This document shows positions 52,811 to 59,415 of a stretch of 59,415 nucleotides of DNA, one piece after another (the stretch's first letter is position 1; every line of letters begins with the position of its first letter). The notes under the pieces are model-generated. The model had not been told where the DNA came from and did not search any database. It saw only the letters and a list, made by a program, of their open reading frames with translations. The translations under genes and the position numbers were made by a program. The stretch comes from Bacillota bacterium (GTDB lineage: Bacteria > Bacillota > Clostridia > Acetivibrionales > DSM-1351): contig JAEWMS010000036.1 in the NCBI GenBank assembly GCA_023393115.1, positions 1-59,415 on the forward strand, written 5' to 3'.

Positions 52811-53884
52811 TTATAAAAGGTCCTCATAGCCTTTCTCTCTAAGCGACTCTACCAGCCCTTTCACCTCCTGAGCTCTGTCACGGGGACATACAATTATTGC
52901 GTTCTTGGAGTTCACAATAATAAGGTTATCAATTCCTATTGTTGTAATAAGAGCATCGTCACTCAAAACAACTGAATTACTGGTATCCATCCCAACATGT
53001 TTCCCGTTGATGACATTTCCATTTTCATCTGCCCTATAGGTTCTAGCCAGAGCATCAAGGCTTCCTATATCGTCCCAGTCAAAAAGACCTTTTATTACAT
53101 AAATGCAATTGATTTTCTCCAAAACACCATTGTCGAAGGATACACTTGGTATTTTATTATATGCTTCCTCAAGATATCTGTTACTTACTGAACGTTTTGG
53201 TTCCATTACAGCCCTTCCGATATTAGCCTCGTGCTCGGGCAGGAACCTCCTCACACTTTCTATTATTAAATCCAACCTTCCTACCAGAATACCTCCATTC
53301 CATAGAAACTCCCCGGATTCAAAGAACCTTTTTGCTGTATCAAAATCAGGCTTTTCTATGAAATTTTGTACTAAATGAAGTCTTTCATCATCTCCCTTAT
53401 CCTTGTCAATCTGAATATATCCATAACCTGTTGCCGGGTAGGTAGGAGTGATACCCACAACTACAAGAGACTTTGTTTCTTCGGCAGCATCGTAAGCCAT
53501 CTCTATCGCTTCATTGTATCCCTTCCTGTTTTTCACATATCCATCTGCCGGTACAAAGCAAACCACTCCCTCACCAAACCTTTTTTTTAAGGTCATGGCG
53601 GCATATTCAATACATGCTGCAGTGTTTTTCTTTTTAGGCTCAAGAATAATGTTTTGTCGTGGAATCAAGTTTTTAACAGTCGAGTAGGTTATGTTTTTCA
53701 AGCGCTTGTCAGTTACAATAAAACAATGTTCAGATGAAATTGTTTCACATAATCTCTCAATAGTTTGAACCAACATACTGTTACCGTCACCAGCTTGTAT
53801 GAATTGTTTGGGCCTTGTTTCTCTGGATATGGGCCATAACCTTGTTCCTGAGCCTCCTGCCATTATTACTGCGAATCTTTCCAT
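52811..53884 (-). CDS. manC: Mannose-1-phosphate guanylyltransferase
   Basis: Makes GDP-mannose from mannose-1-phosphate and GTP. 357 residues, single-domain form without the phosphomannose isomerase half. The nucleotide-binding signature is MAGGSGTRLWPISRETRPKQ (8-27). FVPADGY, the GYGYIQ region and FIEKPD follow, with FDWDDIGSLDAL near 265. RBS GGAG, ten bases from ATG. First gene of the five-gene operon. Its product feeds gmd and fcl. Confidence 0.95.
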   Translation of the reverse strand: MERFAVIMAGGSGTRLWPISRETRPKQFIQAGDGNSMLVQTIERLCETISSEHCFIVTDKRLKNITYSTVKNLIPRQNIILEPKKKNTAACIEYAAMTLKKRFGEGVVCFVPADGYVKNRKGYNEAIEMAYDAAEETKSLVVVGITPTYPATGYGYIQIDKDKGDDERLHLVQNFIEKPDFDTAKRFFESGEFLWNGGILVGRLDLIIESVRRFLPEHEANIGRAVMEPKRSVSNRYLEEAYNKIPSVSFDNGVLEKINCIYVIKGLFDWDDIGSLDALARTYRADENGNVINGKHVGMDTSNSVVLSDDALITTIGIDNLIIVNSKNAIIVCPRDRAQEVKGLVESLREKGYEDLL

Positions 53885-53984
53885 TTACATCATTCTCCAA
53901 AATTATAGTATTTAGCTTAATCTATTTTATGTAGAGTCCTACTGGGTTGTTCATACTACTTTGAATTTATGTAAACCTTTTTCG

Positions 53985-54014
53985 AGCGTTTTTTTGATCT
54001 AAAAAAAATACGCT
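53985..54014. other. A/T-cored inverted repeat between divergent operons
   Basis: AGCGT-TTTTTT-GATCT-AAAAAA-AAT-ACGCT lies just upstream of the histidine kinase promoter (-35 at 54017) and 100 bases from the manC start. A possible regulator site; its terminator-like look is misleading because no gene ends here. Confidence 0.45.
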
Positions 54015-54016
54015 TG

Positions 54017-54045
54017 TTGAGAAATAGATAAATGCTTGATAAAAT
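54017..54045 (+). promoter_or_regulatory. Promoter of the two-component system
   Basis: -35 TTGAGA (54017-54022), 17-base spacer, -10 TAAAAT (54040-54045), about 33 bases before the TTG start. Confidence 0.65.
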
Positions 54046-54083
54046 ATTCTTATTAATTCCAGAAATTTTCAGGGGAGGTTAGC

Positions 54084-55160
54084 TTGAAAGAACTAATTGA
54101 TAAGACAGTTATATTTTTATCTTGTTTGATAATATATTTGTTTGATACCGGCAGTAGTTATAGTATTGTTCCGATAATTGTAAGTATTACCCTTTCGTCT
54201 CTTAACAGCTATTTTGATAAAAGGATAATAAGAATTTTATTTATTATAGGATATATTTTTTTATGCCAGTTTTACCCGGTATTTCTTATGTTCATACCTT
54301 TGATATGCTACGACATATTTGTTGAAAAAGAGCAGCTGATTGCCCTTCTTATACTTATCCCCTTTCTTACTCATATGAATTACTTGTCATATAGAAGTAT
54401 GTCTGTGGTTCTTATTCTCATAGCAGTATCCTATCTACTTAAGTACCGTACACGTAGTCTGTATAACATCAGAAAGCAATACATGCTGCTAAGAGATACC
54501 ACAAAAGAACGTTCAATACTTTTGGAGAAGAAAAACAGTGAACTAATGGAAAAACAGGATTATGAAATTAATATGGCTACCCTTAATGAAAGAAATAGAA
54601 TAGCAATGGAAATCCACGATAATGTAGGGCACCTGCTTTCGAGATGTCTGCTCCAGCTAGGAGCTTTAATGGCAATTAATAAGGATGAAACATTTAAGGA
54701 AAGCCTTTCCTCGATAAAAAACACACTTTCCCAAGCAATGGATAGTATCAGAAGCAGTGTACACAACCTTCATGAGGAGTCCATTGATCTTAAGTCTCAT
54801 ATTGCCTCACTGGTGGAAAACTTTGATTTTTGTCCCATATCATTGGATTATGATATTACAGAAAGTGTTGAAAAAGGTTTAAAGTATTGCTTTATATCTA
54901 TTTTAAATGAAGCACTGTCCAATACTATAAAGCATTCAAACGCCACAGAAGTTAGTGTTACCCTCAGAGAGCATCCCGCTCTTTATCAGCTGATTATTCA
55001 GGATAATGGAAAAGTGACAGAATATAGTATGGATGACGGTATCGGCCTGAATAATATAACCGAGAGGGTCAGGAAGTATAGCGGTAATATACACATTAAT
55101 GTAGAAAACGGCTTTAGAATATTTATTTCAGTACCTAAAGGGAAGGAAAAGGAAACTTAA
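54084..55160 (+). CDS. NarL-type sensor histidine kinase
   Basis: 358 residues. Four to five N-terminal membrane segments (about 8-120) without a large external sensor domain. Then a dimerisation/phosphoacceptor domain with NRIAMEIHDNVGH (His178, HisKA_3 type) and an ATPase domain with N-box LNEALSNTIKHS and G-box DDGIGLNNITERV. The start is TTG, five bases after GGGGAGG, and the membrane segment begins close behind it. It overlaps nothing and is followed one base later by its response regulator. Signal unknown; possible targets are the adjacent small transporter or the divergent manC operon. Confidence 0.93.
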   Translation: MKELIDKTVIFLSCLIIYLFDTGSSYSIVPIIVSITLSSLNSYFDKRIIRILFIIGYIFLCQFYPVFLMFIPLICYDIFVEKEQLIALLILIPFLTHMNYLSYRSMSVVLILIAVSYLLKYRTRSLYNIRKQYMLLRDTTKERSILLEKKNSELMEKQDYEINMATLNERNRIAMEIHDNVGHLLSRCLLQLGALMAINKDETFKESLSSIKNTLSQAMDSIRSSVHNLHEESIDLKSHIASLVENFDFCPISLDYDITESVEKGLKYCFISILNEALSNTIKHSNATEVSVTLREHPALYQLIIQDNGKVTEYSMDDGIGLNNITERVRKYSGNIHINVENGFRIFISVPKGKEKET

Positions 55161-55161
55161 T

Positions 55162-55782
55162 ATGAATGTACTTGTAGTTGACGATGATAAACTTGTTTGC
55201 GTTTCACTAAAAACCATTTTAGAAGTTGATCCCGAGATCAGTGTTATCGGTATAGGAAATAACGGACAGCAAGCCATAGAACTATATAGCCAGCTTCAAC
55301 CTGATATTCTGCTTATGGACATACGAATGGAAGTAATGACAGGATTGGAGGCCGGAGAAGTATTGCTGAAACAATACCCAAATGCCCGAATCCTATATCT
55401 TACAACCTTTTCTGATGATTCATACATTATAACAGCTCTTAAAATTGGCGCTAAAGGCTATCTGCTGAAACAAAATTTTGAAAGCATCGTTCCTGCACTA
55501 AAGGCTGTATTTATGGGGCAAAGTGTATTTGGTAATGAAATAATAACAAAGCTTCCAAGTCTGATCAATGGAAGCAGTACACCATCCTTTTCAAAATTTG
55601 ATCTTACAGAGAAGGAGGTAGAACTTCTGGTACATATTTCAGAAGGCCTCAGTAACAAGGAGATTTCAGAAGTTATGTATTTAAGTGAAGGGACCATAAG
55701 AAATTATATAAGCATTCTTTTAGAAAAGCTTCAGCTTAGAGACAGGACACAGCTAGCAGTCTTTTATTACAAGAACAGGTAG
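55162..55782 (+). CDS. NarL/LuxR-type response regulator
   Basis: 206 residues. The receiver domain has the acidic cluster VVDDDK (5-10), phosphoacceptor Asp53 in LLMDIRMEVMTG, Thr in YLTTFSD and Lys in GYLLKQN. The C-terminal LuxR-type helix-turn-helix covers about 143-200 (LTEKEVELLVHISEGLSNKE then YLSEGTIRNYISILLEKL). Cognate partner of the kinase encoded immediately upstream. Confidence 0.95.
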   Translation: MNVLVVDDDKLVCVSLKTILEVDPEISVIGIGNNGQQAIELYSQLQPDILLMDIRMEVMTGLEAGEVLLKQYPNARILYLTTFSDDSYIITALKIGAKGYLLKQNFESIVPALKAVFMGQSVFGNEIITKLPSLINGSSTPSFSKFDLTEKEVELLVHISEGLSNKEISEVMYLSEGTIRNYISILLEKLQLRDRTQLAVFYYKNR

Positions 55783-55927
55783 CAGATATATCGGTTATTA
55801 CTCTACATATGAATAACCATGTTCGGTTCAAGGGCATAATAACAAGGAAAAATTGGTTTCTTTGCTTTAGCAATATTTATGTTCTTTAAAGGTTACCAGT
55901 TACTATGTACTAAAGAGGAAATAGGTT

Positions 55928-56269
55928 ATGTATTTAAAATATATTTTACTGTCCTTTCTGAATTCTGCTTTAACAATTTTAGGTCAGGTATTATGGAAGC
56001 TGGGGCTGATGAAACCATCAGGTTACAGTTTGAAGCTGTTATATAACCCTTTGATACTTTCAGGTGTTGTGGTTTACGGTATTTCAACTGTCCTATGGCT
56101 TTTTATTCTCTCCAAGGTACCCTTTTCAGTTGCATACCCTCTGAACAGTTTTGCTTATGTATTAAGTATATTTGTTGGCTTTTTTCTCTTTAAGGAGTCG
56201 CTTTCAACACAAAAGCTTATAGGTATTCTGCTTATTATTGGGGGAGTAGTTTTTATTACGAAAGCATAA
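55928..56269 (+). CDS. Small EamA/SMR-type membrane protein
   Basis: 113 residues with four membrane segments, about 5-25, 40-60, 65-85 and 92-112. The fold-typical VPFSVAYPLNSFAYVLSIFV and LIGILLIIGGVVFI are close to ArnE-like subunits that flip lipid-linked sugars, and also to small multidrug transporters. RBS AAAGAGGAAATAGGTT. It lies 145 bases after the response regulator, with a weak GGTTATT/AATAACC hairpin (55793-55818) between them. A sugar-lipid flippase role would suit the glycan context, but this is inference. Confidence 0.8.
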   Translation: MYLKYILLSFLNSALTILGQVLWKLGLMKPSGYSLKLLYNPLILSGVVVYGISTVLWLFILSKVPFSVAYPLNSFAYVLSIFVGFFLFKESLSTQKLIGILLIIGGVVFITKA

Positions 56270-56345
56270 GCATTCCAACTTGAAAAATATTTTAAGATGT
56301 GGTACTCTGTAGTATGTTGGTGCTAATATTTGTATTAGCACACAT

Positions 56346-56588
56346 TTATATTAACAGGTTATGAAGCGGAATAGTAAAGGTTTTTGTTCCTAGGGAATGT
56401 ATTCCCGACAGAGAGCTGTACATTGGGTGGAAGTACAGCAGGTGGCATACTTTGAACTCGCCGTGGAGCTGCTGCTAAAGACAGCCGTTTTCCTACGTTA
56501 CAGGATATCAAGTGAGCTTTAAACACCTTTGAAGCTAACAAGAGTGGTACCGCGGATTAACCCGTCTCTTTTATTAGAGGCGGGTTTT
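56346..56588 (+). promoter_or_regulatory. Leucine T-box leader of leuS
   Basis: The T-box AGAGTGGTACCGCGG is at 56541-56555. Stem I contains AGAGAG and GGGTGGAAG, with a specifier loop TTTGAACTCG. The specifier is CUC (56457-56459), Leu, followed by G where A is more usual. A terminator (56559-56588) follows. A separate GTGCTAATA/TATTAGCAC hairpin (56320-56341) precedes the leader. Confidence 0.93.
56559..56588 (+). terminator. T-box-controlled terminator of leuS
   Basis: CCCGTCTC / AGAGGCGGG stem with a TTTTATT-type loop followed by TTTTAT. It lies 65 bases before the leuS start. Confidence 0.9.
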
Positions 56589-56653
56589 ATAAATTCTATT
56601 ACTAATAAATTCTATAACATTAAAGCTATAATTATTTTAAAGGAGTTGATTAA

Positions 56654-59098
56654 ATGCCATACTCAGCAGATATAGATAGAAAGTGGCAGAAGAAGTGGGC
56701 GGAAACGGATATTTACAAGTTTAATCCTGAAAACATTGACAAGAAGCTTTACTGTCTCGAAATGTTTTCATACCCCTCAGGTGCCAATTTACATGTGGGA
56801 CATTGGTATAACTATGGTCTGACTGATTCCTGGGCCAGAATGAAGAGAATGCAGGGTTATGAAGTGTTCCATCCAATGGGCTTTGATGCTTTCGGCCTTC
56901 CCGCTGAAAACTATGCTATCAAGACAGGTATTCATCCTCAGGATTCTACCCTTAAGAATATTGAAACCATGGAAGGCCAGCTCAAGGAAATGGGAGCTAC
57001 CTTTGACTGGAACTATGAAATAAAGACCTGTATGCCTGACTATTACAAGTGGACTCAGTGGCTGTTCCTGCAGCTTTACAAAGCCGGTCTGGCTTACAGA
57101 AAAAATGCACCTGTTAACTGGTGTCCAAAATGTAACACTGTTCTTGCCAATGAACAGGTTGTTGACGGCGCCTGCGAAAGATGCGATACAGAAGTAACCA
57201 AACGCGACCTGACACAGTGGTTCTTTAAGATCACCGCTTATGCTCAGGAGCTTTTGGACAAGCTTGGCACAATAGACTGGCCGGAGAAAACCAAAAAGAT
57301 TCAGACCAACTGGATCGGACGTTCAGAGGGAGCCGAGATTTCCTTCAAGGTGGCCGATCAGGATATAGAGTTTCAGGTATTTACCACAAGAGCAGATACT
57401 CTCTACGGAGTAACCTATGTTGTGCTGGCGCCGGAAAATCCAATCGTGGAAAAGATCACTACCGCCGACAACAGAGCAGCTGTAGAAAACTATATTAAGG
57501 AAACGAAGAAGCAGACTGAGATCGAGAGACTATCAACTGTTAAGGAAAAGACAGGTGTGTTCACCGGCGCCTATGCTGTTCATCCCATAACAGGTGAACA
57601 GGTGCCCATATGGATAGCAGATTATGTACTTGCAAGCTATGGTACAGGCTGTGTCATGGCAGTGCCTTCACATGATGAACGTGACTTTGAATTTGCTAAA
57701 AAGTATAACCTTGCAATAAAGAGAGTTATCAAGAGTGCCGACGGTTCAGTAGATGATCTTCCATATTGTGAATACGGTGTTCTGGTAAACAGTGCCGAAT
57801 TTGACGGCATGTCCTCTGCCGATGGAAAGCTTGCTATAGTGAAAAAGCTGGAGGCCGATAGTAAGGGCAGCCTGAAAATCAATTACAGATTGAGAGACTG
57901 GCTGGTTTCCAGACAGAGATACTGGGGTTCACCAATCCCTGTAGTATATTGTGACCACTGTGGAGAGGTTGCCGTACCTGAAAAGGATCTCCCGGTATTA
58001 CTTCCTTATAATGTTGAGTTTGCCCCAGACGGAGAATCTCCTCTCAAGAAGAGTGAAGAGTTTATGAATACCACCTGTCCCAAGTGCGGAGGCCTTGCAA
58101 AAAGAGACCCCGACACTCTGGACACCTTCGTTTGCTCCTCCTTCTATTATTTAAGATATGCAGACAACAAGAATGAGGAAAAGGCCTTTGATACTGAATG
58201 GATAAACAAACTCCTGCCAGTTGACAAGTATGTTGGCGGTGCCGAACATGCAGCAATGCACTTACTTTATGCAAGATTTATAACAAAAGCCCTCCGTGAT
58301 CTGGGACATTTGAACTTTGATGAGCCATTCCTTTCACTTGTACATCAGGGTACAATACTCGGTCCTGACGGAAACAGAATGAGTAAATCAAAAGGTAATA
58401 CCATTTCACCTGACGATTACGTTAGAAAATATGGTTCAGATATATTCAGAATGTACCTTGGCTTTGGCTTTAATTATGTTGACGGTGGCCCCTGGAGTGA
58501 TGACGGTATAAAAGCAATATCGCGCTTTACTGCCAGAATTGAGCGTCTTATTGAGAGTCTGGCAGAGCAAAAGTCCAATCAAGCCCGCACAGACCTTGAC
58601 AAGGATGATAAGGAACTGAACTTTGTACGTCATAATGCAATAAAGGGCGCAACTCAGGATACTGAACGCTTCCAATTCAATACCTCAATTTCACGCTGTA
58701 TGGAGTTGGTAAATGCGCTGTATAAATATGATGCTGAGGTTAAAACCAAGAATATCAAGCTGTTTGAAGAAACGATCACTGACTTGATAAAGCTGGTTTC
58801 TCCATTTGCTCCACACTTTGCAGAAGAAATGTGGGAACAGCTTGGTTATGAATACTCAATCTTCAACCAGAAATGGCCTGAGTTTGATGAAAAGGCACTT
58901 GTAAAAGACACTATAGAAGTGGCTGTTCAGATAAACGGTACTGTAAGAGGCAAGATAGAAATCTCAGCCAATGCTGATAACAGCGAAGCCGAAGCAGTAG
59001 CCCTTGCTGATGAGAAAATCAGGCAGTTCCTTGAGGGCAAGCAGGTTATGAAGGTTATTGTTGTTAAAGGCAGACTGGTTAACATTGTTGCAAAATAA
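56654..59098 (+). CDS. leuS: Leucyl-tRNA synthetase
   Basis: Charges tRNA-Leu. 814 residues, full length. The class I HIGH motif is HVGH (47-50) and the KMSKS motif is NRMSKSKGN (around 575). A zinc pair is seen in WCPKCNTVL...CERC. The CP1 editing domain (about 220-390) has TTRADTLYGVTYV and the catalytic-type DERDFEFAKKY. The C-terminal domain ends VVKGRLVNIVAK. RBS AAAGGAG. Expression is under a Leu-CUC T-box like the ilv-leu operon. Confidence 0.98.
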   Translation: MPYSADIDRKWQKKWAETDIYKFNPENIDKKLYCLEMFSYPSGANLHVGHWYNYGLTDSWARMKRMQGYEVFHPMGFDAFGLPAENYAIKTGIHPQDSTLKNIETMEGQLKEMGATFDWNYEIKTCMPDYYKWTQWLFLQLYKAGLAYRKNAPVNWCPKCNTVLANEQVVDGACERCDTEVTKRDLTQWFFKITAYAQELLDKLGTIDWPEKTKKIQTNWIGRSEGAEISFKVADQDIEFQVFTTRADTLYGVTYVVLAPENPIVEKITTADNRAAVENYIKETKKQTEIERLSTVKEKTGVFTGAYAVHPITGEQVPIWIADYVLASYGTGCVMAVPSHDERDFEFAKKYNLAIKRVIKSADGSVDDLPYCEYGVLVNSAEFDGMSSADGKLAIVKKLEADSKGSLKINYRLRDWLVSRQRYWGSPIPVVYCDHCGEVAVPEKDLPVLLPYNVEFAPDGESPLKKSEEFMNTTCPKCGGLAKRDPDTLDTFVCSSFYYLRYADNKNEEKAFDTEWINKLLPVDKYVGGAEHAAMHLLYARFITKALRDLGHLNFDEPFLSLVHQGTILGPDGNRMSKSKGNTISPDDYVRKYGSDIFRMYLGFGFNYVDGGPWSDDGIKAISRFTARIERLIESLAEQKSNQARTDLDKDDKELNFVRHNAIKGATQDTERFQFNTSISRCMELVNALYKYDAEVKTKNIKLFEETITDLIKLVSPFAPHFAEEMWEQLGYEYSIFNQKWPEFDEKALVKDTIEVAVQINGTVRGKIEISANADNSEAEAVALADEKIRQFLEGKQVMKVIVVKGRLVNIVAK

Positions 59099-59180
59099 CA
59101 ATTGAAACCTTTTAACTAAACTATAGAAGCTTAAAAAGCTGTGCAAATAGTTCAACACAAAAGCACGATTGCAGGAGCTA

Positions 59181-59207
59181 GGAGCTAAGGGAGAAACCTT
59201 TAGCTCC
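59181..59207 (+). terminator. Terminator after leuS
   Basis: GGAGCTAAGG / CCTTTAGCTCC hairpin followed by TTTAATTT. A direct repeat GGAGCTAGGAGCTA at its 5' side offers a second register. Confidence 0.75.
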
Positions 59208-59288
59208 TTTAATTTGTGTCCACAGATTCACTTTTCAAATACCTTTAATTAATGATATAATTCATTATTATAATATATTTATACTATA

Positions 59289-59415
59289 TAAGGAGACCAA
59301 CTATGAATAGTCAATAGAAAATGTAAATATTATTTAGAATTTTAGTTGGGTAAAAAGAGTATAGCAAACAAAGCATCTACAGATGCATTTTGAAAATTGA
59401 ATATGGGAGACTGGA
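59289..59415. repeat. Right copy of 127-bp terminal inverted repeat
   Basis: Exact reverse complement of bases 1-127. It begins TAAGGAGACCAACTATG directly after an A/T-rich stretch with TATAAT. It contains two small palindromes, ACTAT-GA-ATAGT and GCATCT-AC-AGATGC, but no ORF of use. The unique flanks differ on the two sides, so the repeat edge is at base 59289 to within one or two bases. Confidence 0.9.

Noticed and set aside
56320..56341. A terminator for the small EamA/SMR gene
   Set aside because: The GTGCTAATA/TATTAGCAC hairpin has no U-run after it and is A/T-rich, so I left it as an unassigned hairpin in front of the T-box.

Overview
The window looks like chromosomal DNA of a low-G+C, strictly anaerobic, plant-fibre-degrading Clostridia member. 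The gene content would suit a Ruminiclostridium-type organism, but I cannot name a species from sequence alone. Signs are the xylose operon, T-box leaders, AGGAGG-type ribosome binding sites, several TTG starts, a citramalate synthase and NarL-type regulation. The first and last 127 bases are exact reverse complements of each other. This suggests the window is one complete assembly contig that ends at both sides in the same dispersed repeat.

Layout. 0.2-1.0 kb: a decayed acyltransferase. 1.1-5.4 kb (minus): xylB, a ROK repressor and xylA behind one promoter with a palindromic operator. 5.5-9.1 kb (minus): a small orphan gene, then satD, a DUF3307 membrane protein and cimA, behind three regularly spaced operator-like sites. 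9.3-15.0 kb (minus): ilvB-ilvN-ilvC-leuA under a leucine (CUC) T-box, with a long unexplained palindrome between ilvC and leuA. 15.3-20.4 kb (plus): a secreted 1717-residue protein built of 18 repeats of about 93 residues. 20.5-23.6 kb (minus): a thioredoxin-like protein, tadA and proS, the last behind an unusual leader. 23.8-30.3 kb: an exported tandem DJ-1 protein, an AraC regulator, a three-gene ABC-2 exporter and an orphan molybdate-binding lipoprotein.

30.8-53.9 kb is the most distinctive part, a dispersed fucosylation locus. gmd and fcl (plus) and manC (minus) together make GDP-L-fucose from mannose-1-phosphate. Four paralogous NodZ-like fucosyltransferase genes lie in two minus-strand operons. 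One operon holds two sugar-ABC permeases, a HlyD-type adaptor, a MacB-like permease and three overlapping transferase genes. The other runs manC, transferase, E1-alpha, E1-beta (thiamine-diphosphate enzyme without E2 or E3) and an SDR sugar enzyme. Between and around them are a DivIVA-like protein, an APH-family kinase, a Lys-rich secreted protein, a UvrA-like ATPase, a nucleotidyltransferase and an AraC/GyrI regulator.

54.1-59.1 kb (plus): a NarL-type two-component system, a small EamA/SMR-type membrane protein, and leuS behind a second leucine T-box that also reads CUC. Leucine supply (ilv-leu) and leucine charging (leuS) are therefore controlled by the same tRNA signal. I see no tRNA, rRNA, CRISPR array, prophage or intact transposase gene. 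Intergenic stretches over 300 bases are 10850-11199 (long palindrome), 14524-15255 (T-box and promoter), 23222-23766 (proS leader and palindrome), 30344-30780 (one hairpin, otherwise nothing I recognise), 56270-56653 (T-box) and the right end from 59099 (a terminator, then the terminal repeat).
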